From Nemertoderma westbladi (taxonomy: Eukaryota; Xenacoelomorpha; Nemertodermatida; Nemertodermatidae), in the NCBI GenBank assembly GCA_032718475.1, contig JAUCBJ010000663.1:1-48509 (forward strand): a stretch of 48,509 bases of DNA, read 5' to 3'. Below the pieces are notes generated by a model, which worked only from the letters and a program-made list of their open reading frames with translations, was not told the origin of the DNA and searched no databases. Shown piece by piece: positions 21,555 to 29,341 of this stretch (its first letter is position 1; each line of letters opens with the position of its first letter). Both the position numbers and the translations under genes were made by a program.

Positions 21555-21850
21555 TCATCGGTCCCAAAGTCTGTCTGGCGTAACTTCTGTCAGAAAGTCT
21601 GGTCTAAAGTCTGGTGGACAGTCTGTCGAGATGTCTGGTGGAAAGTCTGGTGAGACGTCCGGTAGACAATCTGTCGAGAGTTCCATAAAACAATCTGGCG
21701 AACAATCCAGAGAACAATCTGGTGTCGCTTGTGGTGAATAATCTGGTGAATAATCTGGCGAACAATCCGGCGAAACGTCTGGTGAAATCTCCCGCGGAAC
21801 ATCCGGCGAAGGATTCGTACAAGCGTCTGGTCGAATGTCTGGTGAGACGT
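21470..21850 (-). repeat. Ser-Pro-Asp coding minisatellite in Pol
   Basis: A degenerate 12-bp repeat (TCTGGTGAGACG-like on the plus strand) encodes about 25 SPDx units between RNase H and integrase. The in-frame UGA at 21555-21557 lies inside it. The acidic, proline-rich linker is unusual for BEL Pol as I know it. Confidence 0.85.
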
Positions 21851-24800
21851 CTGGCGTAATGTCAGGTCTGGCGTCCAGGTCATCAGATTTCGTCCGTCCT
21901 TGTTTCCTCTTGACCTTGGCGTTGGCTTTCGCTTTGGACTTGACAACCTTGTCGATTTTTATCTCGGCACCTTCTGGTATGGTGTTGGTTGTCGCGTCGA
22001 ATAACGGTGGCCATTCGTCTGATGGTCGCTGTAGGAAATCGGGTCCTCTAAACCAAAAGGATTTATTGTCCAGTTTACAAAAGTCAAGCGGTTGCATCCC
22101 CCGTGACGCGATGTCAGCTGGGTTCAGCTTCCCTGGACAGTGACGCCAATCTTGTTTGAGCGACCGGTCTAGTATTTCAGCCCGTCTGTTGGCTACGAAA
22201 GTCTTGAACTCAAACGCTTCGTTGTTTATGTACCAAAGTACCAACGTCGCATCCGTCCAATATGTGACCTTCAAGTTAGCCTCCAGCTCGCGTTGAACTA
22301 GACTGACAATATCGGTGGATATCGTCCCGGCTTGCAGCTCTCCACGAGGTACAGTCATATACTTCAATGGCATTGTTCTAGCCTTAGAAGTAACGAGAGA
22401 CACATCGTAGCTGTCCGATGTCACTTGTCGTCTAAGGTATAAGGTAACCCCCAATCCATCCTTGCTAGCGTCACTAAAGCTGTGAAGCTCTAAATCGGCA
22501 GGAAAGGTGGTCTGCAAAGGAAAGTATACCCTTGGTATGGTATAGTCTTGTAGGAAAGTCAGTTGGGCTTCCCAGTCCCTCCATTGCTCAGCTAACTTTT
22601 CTGGGATGGGATCGTCCCATTCCAGTCCGGCTTGCCAAATGCTGCGGAGTATGATCCTAGCATGTAGGATCACTGGACTAATGAAACACAATGGGTCATA
22701 CAATCGACTCATGGTCGATAAGCAAGTCCTCTTAGTGAGAGGTCTCGTCTGGTCGTTGGACCTTACACGTACCCTAAAATTGTCGGTGTTAGGGTCCCAA
22801 CTAAGTCCTAATACTTTGGTCGTCGGCAGAGGTTCTAGGTCTAAGTCTAAGTCACCTCCACTGCGATCCGTCGGGTCAAATGAGTTCACCAGTTCGGGTT
22901 GGTTGGAAGCGAATTTCGTCAGGTGAAATCCGCCCTCAGCGAGACAATCCTGGAGTTGGTGTGCTACGGTTGCAGCGCGCTCCAAGGTGTCACAACTCTT
23001 GAGGCCGTCATCCACGTAGAAATCTCGTTCCACTGTCCGAACTACTTCTGGGTCAAATTGGTCTCGTCTGTCCAATGCGGTCTGCTTTAAGGCGTACATG
23101 GTGCAGTTGGGGCTGTCCCTGGCTCTGAATACTCTTACCTGCATTTGGTAAGTTTCTGGGGGAAGTTCTAAATTTCCGTCCGGATACCAAAGAAACCTCA
23201 AGCTGTCCCTGTCCCGCTCCAAAGCCTTAACCTGGTGAAACATGGCCTCTACGTCACAGGTGAAAGCCACTTTGCGTTGTCTAAAACGCATTAGGACTCC
23301 CATGAGGTAATTGTTCATATTCGGCCCGTCCATCAGTTCGCTGTTCATAGACATCCCTTGGTAAAGCGCGGCGCAGTCGTTGACTACACGCACCTTGCCA
23401 GGTTTGTCCGGGTGTCGAACAAAATGATGTGGCAGGTAATATGTCTGGTCTGTAGTTACCTCGGGATTTAACATCCTAATGGCGTATCCCTTTTGGAGAT
23501 ACGTCTGAAGTTGTGCATTGTATTGCATATGGGCCGTCTCGTCTCGCAACAATCGCTGCCTTATTGATTTGAGTCGCCTCAAAGCAAGCGGGTAATTGTT
23601 AACGAGTTTAGGTTGTCCATTGCGCCACAACATACCAACCTCATAGTGGCCATTCGCGGTCTGGCGAATGGTATCTCTCATAATATTTAATGACCGTTTT
23701 TCCTGTTCTGACATAGCGGTCTCGTAACTACCGGGTTCTGCTGAATCCTGTTCTAACCATTGAATGGTCCGTTCAGTCAGCAGTCGGTCAAGCGCTGCTT
23801 GCACTGCGCCATGGTCCTCGTCCACGTCTTCGTCCGCTGCAGTGGCTAGTGTCAATGCGTCTGGTAGGCTCGCAAGCCTTCCGGTGTCACTAGTCGGCGT
23901 CGAATCGTCATGCGGCGGTTTGACAACTTCTTGATCTATCGGTAGGCTCGCAAGCCTTCCAAGATCAACGACTGGTGTCGAAGCCTGGTGGGTGGGGTCA
24001 AAGACCTTTGGATTTTTCGGTAGGCTCGCAAGCCTTCCAAAATCATCGTTCATCGAGTCATCCACAGCAACAACCCTTTGGTCTTCGGTAGTCAATACAA
24101 CCTGGTCTACTGCAAGTAGTTGTAAGTCAGAGGTCCGTGTGGTCATGTCCAGATCAGTTACGTCAGTATCGGTGGTGTCTGCATTAGCGACGCAAGTCTG
24201 TCGTAGTGCCGTCCGTATAATTGGACCACGGGAGTGTGAAGGAGAGTTATCTATCGTAGTAGTCAATAAACTACACATACTCAAAACGTCGTCCTCCTGG
24301 TCACTTACCTCTAGTGAACGTATTGGTGCTCTAGTATACCAACCTATGGGAGTTCTACATGCGTAGGGGTTGCCCGCTGTAATAACAGATGGGCGTGTCT
24401 CCCATACCTGATGTAAGTTAAACTGGTCTGTCCCAATTAACATCGCAATGGAATGATAATTAACAGGACATTCCGGTATTCCAAGGTGTCGGAAATACTT
24501 ACGATCTTCCGGTGATTGCTCTGGCACAGGGCCGAGCAAGTTACTAAAGTCCTTCGTAGCTGCAAAGGTCAAATTTCTTACCGGAAGTAATGAGCGCTCC
24601 TCCTTGCTGTGTTCCGCTTTGGAAAGAAGAGTGTCTACGGTTAGTTTTACTCTTGTCACAGGGATCGCTCTCTTACCATGCATGCTGCTTACAGTATACT
24701 GAGCAGTCTTACCTTTACTCATGTCCGTAACCACGTCGGCTACTTGTTCGTCGACATAACTATGCAATGACGCAGAGTCTAAGATAGCGTATATACGCTT

Positions 24801-27536
24801 GCTCCCTCGGGTTCCGGTAATCTTTATCGGAATCACACTAAACCCTTTCAATTGGTTCTGTGTGAGGAGCGTTACCGATGGTTGTTCCTCACCTGCATGC
24901 ATGTAGAAAGTGTCGTCTTCCTCCTCGTCCTCGTCCGATGATCCTGACTGATCCATACAGTCTGCATAAAAGGTACGGATCTCGTGCGGCGCACGCTCCT
25001 TGTAAAGCGCGTCGCATCTAGCCGCTTTATCTGGATGCTCTCGTCGAAAGCGTCTGGTCGGAGTATGACTGGTGGTGTGGAGCAACGCGTCATGGTTACG
25101 TCCACACAGGGGACATGTATCGTCGCTCGGGCAATCCTTCCGGACGTGTCCTGGCTTCGTACATCTCCAGCAGGAATCTAACGATCGAATTTGGAGTCTC
25201 CTTTCTTCGATCCCTAACTCCTTAAAAGCGCGACATCCACGAAGTTTATGTCCGCTATGGTTTCTGCCGTTCTGCTCGCAGTATGAGCATCCCACAAAGT
25301 CCGCCGGCAACTGTTGTCGTGGCTGCGTGGTGCCGATAGGCGTCAGAACTTTAGAAGTCTCAGTAGGGGTGGCATAGGTAACGGCTTTCGCGTTCGTCGG
25401 AAGTGGTTTGGTCCGATTCGGCGCAGAAATAGCTATCCCTTCCGCCGCGATATGGTGATCGGTATAGTTCGATCGAGTCTCGATAATGGCCTCCCGCGAA
25501 ATCAGTTGGTAGACGTCGGTGAGTTTTAACAACCCTCCAGCCTCTTCACGCTGGTACTCGATGTGTCGCCATTCTCGTCGGAGTCGATGATGAAGTCGAC
25601 CGATTATTCGAATGAGAACTGTCGGTGCGTTAGCGTACTCGAGTTGTCCAATGGACCGTAAAGTCCCTATAGCGTTCTTGATTTCGTCTGCGAGTTGTAG
25701 AAGATCGATCGGTTTCGAAATGCTGCCTCCTCTGCAGAGGTCTTCAATAATGGATTTAGCCATGGCGACGTTACCTCCGTAAATCGAATATAAACGGTCG
25801 TACGCCAACTCAAAGGCATCGGGAACACCAATGAAGGTTTCCGCTAATCGTTTCGGCTCACCAGACACGACTAGGAGCAAGTAATTAAACTTCTCCGTCG
25901 AGGTGAAAGCACACTTAGCGATCTGGGACTCTATGTAGTCTACCAGTGTGCGCCAGTGTTTCGCATTGCCAGAGAACTTCGGCGGTTGCTGTGCCGGTAA
26001 TCCGTGTCTAGCCGCGAATTTCGCAATCTCGCTAACTAAGTCCAACTGTCCGCGTCCCTGTTCGGTGGCGTCGTCCAGTCGCTCCCTTCCGCGCGTTGTT
26101 CGTCGGTAGGAATTATTTACGGGATCTTCTTCTCGATAGTTCGGGGTCTGTCTAGTCTCCTGTTCTCTCCTTGGTGGTTGATGTTGTTCAGGTTGTTCTA
26201 ACTCCACGCTGGTTCGTGATCGATCCGATGGTTGCGCTTCGAGTCGCTCTTCTATCTGAGCTAGTCGGTCCGTTACAGGTCGCATTATTTCGGCGAGCGT
26301 GTTGGTGCTGATCGCTTCCGCTGGTTGCAATGTGGGTTTCTGTTGGGGTGTTTCTCGAGGTGGATTGTCGATGTATGGATTTGTCGATCTCTCCTCCCGT
26401 TTGTAATCCGCTGCCGCTGCCGCTCCAGTACGGAATATTTCCCGTTCCGTCGACTCCGAATCGCTGGAGGAATCGCTGTCGTCCGGATAAGGTGGTTGGC
26501 GGGTTCGCGTACGGCGTATTACTCTTGGTCGAGTTCGTTGTGGTCTGGGATCTACGGCTCTCCGTTGTTCGGTAGGCTCGCAAGCCTTCCACGAAGTCGT
26601 AGGTCTCGTTGAACTCGGTTCGATCCTGTGGGTATTACCCACATCCATCGTCCTTCGTTGTTCGGTAGGCTCGCAAGCCTTCCACGAAGTCGTAGGTCTC
26701 AATAAACACTCTGTGAGGGGTCTAGTAAAAACATCGGGGTTAAGTGCTACTGTAGGTTTATAAATGACTGGGTTCGCACAGCACGTTACAGGTTTAACTT
26801 GTAATGGTTTACTCACCTGTTTTACCGTCATAAACGCAGGTTCGTCTCTCTCTACAAGTAAACTACGGCTTACAGTAGGTGGACTACTTATCTTACCTGC
26901 GAGAATCGGCGATGAAGTCGCTCGTTGCCGCGGAATTGATTCCGACATAACAAACCTATTACCTTGCACGGGTGATATTTCCTGCGGTTTTGCAACCATA
27001 ACCGGTTTTACTGGAGTCGTGGGTTTGAGCATAGGAATAACTTGGGGAAAACGTTTACAGTAATCCTCGACGAACTCCTCTCCTCGATCTATCGCTCCCA
27101 CACTTCCTTCCTCGATTCGCTTCTGAATTCCGCGATATCGAGTCTCCATGCGATCCAGGGCAGACAAGTCGTGTCCAGCTCGAGACCTTATAGATCTATC
27201 TCTCGCGTTGAGTTCGAGGTCCTCTTGCGCGTTCGCCGCCTCGCGCGATCTGCGATTTAGTTCGAACTGGAGCTGCATCTCCCTTTCGCGTCGATCGGCC
27301 ACCTGTTGTTGTGCTGCTAACTCCGCTTCCTGTATAGCTAAACGTGATTTTATTTGCCGTGCCTCCAACTGAGCACGAGCGTCAGATGCTGCTTTCTTCC
27401 GTGCTAACTCGTCGGCTGCTGCCTGTCGTGCTAACTCGTCAGCTGCCGCCTGTCGTGCTAACTCGTTGGCTGCTGCCTGTCGTGTTGCTGCCGCTGCGGC
27501 CGCTTCTTGCGCCAAGTCCTCCTCCAGTCTCCGCAT
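21555..27536 (-). CDS. BEL/Pao Gag-Pol polyprotein (Gag C-part, protease, RT, RNase H)
   Basis: 1993 codons. Approximate residue layout: Ala/Arg/Glu-rich coiled coil 1-160; Pro/Arg-rich linker to 500; Gag core resembling DUF1759 from about 510 (PPKFSGNAKHWRTL) to 690; three cysteine clusters at 745-825, including the zinc knuckle CWRCTKPGHVRKDC; aspartic protease near 920 (AILDSAS); RT 1330-1560 with catalytic YVDD near 1508; RNase H 1685-1810 (FSDAS, RGELQA, WTDATLV, NPADIAS); SPD-repeat linker at the end. It processes and copies element RNA in particles. Three 20-bp hairpins read GRLASLP between protease and RT, and two read WKACEPT in the Gag linker. It ends at a TGA in frame with the integrase. 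The true start lies upstream in another frame, so the first Met here is not native. Confidence 0.93.
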   Translation of the reverse strand: MRRLEEDLAQEAAAAAATRQAAANELARQAAADELARQAAADELARKKAASDARAQLEARQIKSRLAIQEAELAAQQQVADRREREMQLQFELNRRSREAANAQEDLELNARDRSIRSRAGHDLSALDRMETRYRGIQKRIEEGSVGAIDRGEEFVEDYCKRFPQVIPMLKPTTPVKPVMVAKPQEISPVQGNRFVMSESIPRQRATSSPILAGKISSPPTVSRSLLVERDEPAFMTVKQVSKPLQVKPVTCCANPVIYKPTVALNPDVFTRPLTECLLRPTTSWKACEPTEQRRTMDVGNTHRIEPSSTRPTTSWKACEPTEQRRAVDPRPQRTRPRVIRRTRTRQPPYPDDSDSSSDSESTEREIFRTGAAAAADYKREERSTNPYIDNPPRETPQQKPTLQPAEAISTNTLAEIMRPVTDRLAQIEERLEAQPSDRSRTSVELEQPEQHQPPRREQETRQTPNYREEDPVNNSYRRTTRGRERLDDATEQGRGQLDLVSEIAKFAARHGLPAQQPPKFSGNAKHWRTLVDYIESQIAKCAFTSTEKFNYLLLVVSGEPKRLAETFIGVPDAFELAYDRLYSIYGGNVAMAKSIIEDLCRGGSISKPIDLLQLADEIKNAIGTLRSIGQLEYANAPTVLIRIIGRLHHRLRREWRHIEYQREEAGGLLKLTDVYQLISREAIIETRSNYTDHHIAAEGIAISAPNRTKPLPTNAKAVTYATPTETSKVLTPIGTTQPRQQLPADFVGCSYCEQNGRNHSGHKLRGCRAFKELGIEERRLQIRSLDSCWRCTKPGHVRKDCPSDDTCPLCGRNHDALLHTTSHTPTRRFRREHPDKAARCDALYKERAPHEIRTFYADCMDQSGSSDEDEEEDDTFYMHAGEEQPSVTLLTQNQLKGFSVIPIKITGTRGSKRIYAILDSASLHSYVDEQVADVVTDMSKGKTAQYTVSSMHGKRAIPVTRVKLTVDTLLSKAEHSKEERSLLPVRNLTFAATKDFSNLLGPVPEQSPEDRKYFRHLGIPECPVNYHSIAMLIGTDQFNLHQVWETRPSVITAGNPYACRTPIGWYTRAPIRSLEVSDQEDDVLSMCSLLTTTIDNSPSHSRGPIIRTALRQTCVANADTTDTDVTDLDMTTRTSDLQLLAVDQVVLTTEDQRVVAVDDSMNDDFGRLASLPKNPKVFDPTHQASTPVVDLGRLASLPIDQEVVKPPHDDSTPTSDTGRLASLPDALTLATAADEDVDEDHGAVQAALDRLLTERTIQWLEQDSAEPGSYETAMSEQEKRSLNIMRDTIRQTANGHYEVGMLWRNGQPKLVNNYPLALRRLKSIRQRLLRDETAHMQYNAQLQTYLQKGYAIRMLNPEVTTDQTYYLPHHFVRHPDKPGKVRVVNDCAALYQGMSMNSELMDGPNMNNYLMGVLMRFRQRKVAFTCDVEAMFHQVKALERDRDSLRFLWYPDGNLELPPETYQMQVRVFRARDSPNCTMYALKQTALDRRDQFDPEVVRTVERDFYVDDGLKSCDTLERAATVAHQLQDCLAEGGFHLTKFASNQPELVNSFDPTDRSGGDLDLDLEPLPTTKVLGLSWDPNTDNFRVRVRSNDQTRPLTKRTCLSTMSRLYDPLCFISPVILHARIILRSIWQAGLEWDDPIPEKLAEQWRDWEAQLTFLQDYTIPRVYFPLQTTFPADLELHSFSDASKDGLGVTLYLRRQVTSDSYDVSLVTSKARTMPLKYMTVPRGELQAGTISTDIVSLVQRELEANLKVTYWTDATLVLWYINNEAFEFKTFVANRRAEILDRSLKQDWRHCPGKLNPADIASRGMQPLDFCKLDNKSFWFRGPDFLQRPSDEWPPLFDATTNTIPEGAEIKIDKVVKSKAKANAKVKRKQGRTKSDDLDARPDITPDVSPDIRPDACTNPSPDVPREISPDVSPDCSPDYSPDYSPQATPDCSLDCSPDCFMELSTDCLPDVSPDFPPDISTDCPPDFRPDFLTEVTPDRLWDR
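23863..23882 (-). repeat. BEL hairpin copy 4 (coding, frame GRLASLP)
   Basis: Identical 20-mer inside the Pol ORF between protease and RT. Confidence 0.97.
23941..23960 (-). repeat. BEL hairpin copy 5 (coding, frame GRLASLP)
   Basis: 78 bp from copy 4. The 20-mer is identical, while the intervening sequence shared with the next interval is only loosely similar. Confidence 0.97.
24019..24038 (-). repeat. BEL hairpin copy 6 (coding, frame GRLASLP)
   Basis: 78 bp from copy 5, again identical in the 20-mer. Confidence 0.97.
26571..26590 (-). repeat. BEL hairpin copy 7 (coding, frame WKACEPT)
   Basis: Identical 20-mer read in a different phase from copies 4-6, within the Gag linker. Flanks are shared with copy 8 (GTTGTTC before, ACGAAGTCGTAGGTCTC after). 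Confidence 0.97.
26664..26683 (-). repeat. BEL hairpin copy 8 (coding, frame WKACEPT)
   Basis: 93 bp from copy 7 and part of the same local duplication. Confidence 0.97.
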
Positions 27537-27877
27537 TTCCGAGGCTTCGAATTCGGCTTGAGCCCGGAGTTTTGCAATTCTCGCTTCGTCTTCTCTGCGT
27601 TGTTTCTCTCCCTCGATAGCAATCTGGCCATCTGCCGTTGCGCTTCTTCCTCGGCGACTTGTTGTCGGCGTGCGACCTCCTGTTGTTGTCGAGTAATTAC
27701 AGACGCTGTCCTACTAACGTCGCCAACGTCGCTCCGTACACTAACGAACAATCTATCCATTGGTCGAATTTGGTAGGCTCGCGAGCCTTCCGTAGATAGA
27801 ACTTCCGTCGTCCCTCTCGGTACAACTTCCGGTTCTTCGATCGGTACTCCGCATCTACGAAGAAAATTGGTGAGCAT
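27458..27877 (-). pseudogene. BEL/Pao Gag N-terminal coiled-coil segment, frame-shifted
   Basis: 139 codons in a different frame from the main Gag-Pol. A basic N-terminal part is followed by a Gln/Glu/Arg coiled coil (ITRQQQEVARRQQVAEEEAQ). Coiled-coil character continues in the main frame from about 27615, so a one-base frameshift near 27610-27620 separates them. The segment continues the frame of 27905-28234 across a single TAA. The residue run EGSRAYQ is the ninth hairpin in a third reading phase. Confidence 0.65.
27772..27791 (-). repeat. BEL hairpin copy 9 (coding, frame EGSRAYQ), one variant base
   Basis: GGTAGGCTCGCGAGCCTTCC; the A-to-G change makes the core GGCTCGCGAGCC a perfect 12-bp palindrome. 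Confidence 0.95.
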
Positions 27878-27904
27878 CCCTAACCTTCCGTCCAGGCAGT
27901 AGAG

Positions 27905-28234
27905 TTATTCTTCCTCTTCGGGTTGTAACAACGCGTCCGAAACTGACTCACCTAACAGTTGGTCGAGTTGTTCTTGCTGAGTCGATCCTACAACCGACTT
28001 AAACTGAATGAGGCTTTCCCTCGCACTTACCAACTTATCAATTATCTTTACCTGAGTAAAGTTGTCGCCACGCAACTCTGCAAGTTCGTGTAAACCTTTA
28101 AGTTTATCTACGGAGGCATGTACCCTATTTTCTATTCTTACCTGTAAGGTGTAGAACTCGTATCTCGACATCGGGGCGGTTAACTCGCGTAAAACGCGAA
28201 AACCCTCTCCGAGGTTCCGAGTAATCTGGGCCAT
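27905..28234 (-). CDS. BEL/Pao Gag amino-terminal segment
   Basis: 109 codons starting MAQITRNLGEG, predicted helical and acidic at the end (QPEEEE). It stops at TAA (27907-27905), and the same frame reopens for the following coiled-coil segment, so the stop is probably a disabling mutation in a longer Gag. The function is inferred from position only; helical N-terminal Gag regions are usual in this family. Confidence 0.6.
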   Translation of the reverse strand: MAQITRNLGEGFRVLRELTAPMSRYEFYTLQVRIENRVHASVDKLKGLHELAELRGDNFTQVKIIDKLVSARESLIQFKSVVGSTQQEQLDQLLGESVSDALLQPEEEE

Positions 28235-28242
28235 GTGTCCTC

Positions 28243-28515
28243 CTATACTCCTAATAACGTTCTCCTGGCTTCCATCGAACTTACCATGTCCGGTTCACGC
28301 GATCTGGTCTGCGGGACGGTAAGGAAATCTTTGATTCTGCCGTCGCCACGCGTTGCGGCTTCCGGTATTTCCGTTCGGGGTACCGGCGACGCAAGCGGTG
28401 TGACATCGGTAGAATCTCGGGTTCTCCTTCTCGGTTCGTCTACTGTCGATCTGTCCGGGTCACACGAGTCATAGTCGGTAGGTGGGTATCGAGTCGAATG
28501 GGGTGTGTCACTCAT
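28243..28515 (-). CDS. Short ORF upstream of BEL/Pao Gag
   Basis: 90 codons rich in Asp, Arg, Thr and Pro (STRYPPTDYDSCDPDRSTVD), of low complexity and with no known domain. It ends 9 bases before the MAQI start, in another frame. It could be the true Gag N-terminus displaced by a frameshift, or a separate leader ORF. Confidence 0.45.
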   Translation of the reverse strand: MSDTPHSTRYPPTDYDSCDPDRSTVDEPRRRTRDSTDVTPLASPVPRTEIPEAATRGDGRIKDFLTVPQTRSREPDMVSSMEARRTLLGV

Positions 28516-29341
28516 GTCTTATTATATACGTCAAGTACGGGTAATAAAATGTCAAAGTATCAGAATGCCGAAATGTCAAAATGTCGAAATGTCAAACTTA
28601 CCTTGGTATATATATACTATATATATATACCCTAACCGGTACAAATAAAACTAACAAAGTATATAATAAAATAAGTAATAATCTAGCCTACCGGCTAAAT
28701 TTGTACGAATAAGTGAGATAACGGTATACGTTACCAAAATGTAGATCAACAAGTACAAATAATAGGCAAAACAGCAACGTCTAACGGGAAAATAAGTACC
28801 AACAACACTACTAATAGACAGTGAAACCCACAAATTTTGAGTACTACTGTGCTTTCTTAAGTTTGAACGACACGAGTCGTAAAACTTACATTCCTTTGAT
28901 CTTCCAGTCGTGCAAATTCCCAAATACAAACCGGACGTGGGTCGTTCCGTTTTTCGGTGGCGCGGACGAATTTATTGTCTCCTAAACTTTGCGAAAAGCG
29001 GTCTAATCCTCGAAGCGAAGGTGAGAGTTTTACTTCTACGCTACGAAAATTCTTCCTAGGTACCGATACAACTTGGTCTTTAAACCCTATGTACCTTTTC
29101 AAGTACCGAAAAGTAACACCGCACACACACGGCGTAAAACAAAATGCTACAAACTAACTATTAGCTAGTCAAATATTAAATACAAAACTACTAGCTACCC
29201 TAAAAGCCTACTGATGCAGGGGACGTTCTACAAATTACTAAATTTACTAACCTTAATTTTTTAAATATCTCCTACTTACAATAGCTAACAGATCTAAATA
29301 ATACTATACACTAATTTCAGAATTTGTATAATATACCTCAC
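28516..29341 (-). other. BEL/Pao leader between 5' LTR and gag
   Basis: Contains AAATGTC short repeats (28544-28596) and an AT palindrome at 28605-28631. Two minus frames of about 90 codons have no recognisable motifs. The bases next to the LTR (GTGAGGTATATT on the minus strand) do not show an obvious tRNA primer-binding site. Confidence 0.6.

Noticed and set aside
19587-27619. Many plus-strand ORFs across the retrotransposon
   Set aside because: They are shadows of the minus-strand Gag-Pol, with no independent motifs.
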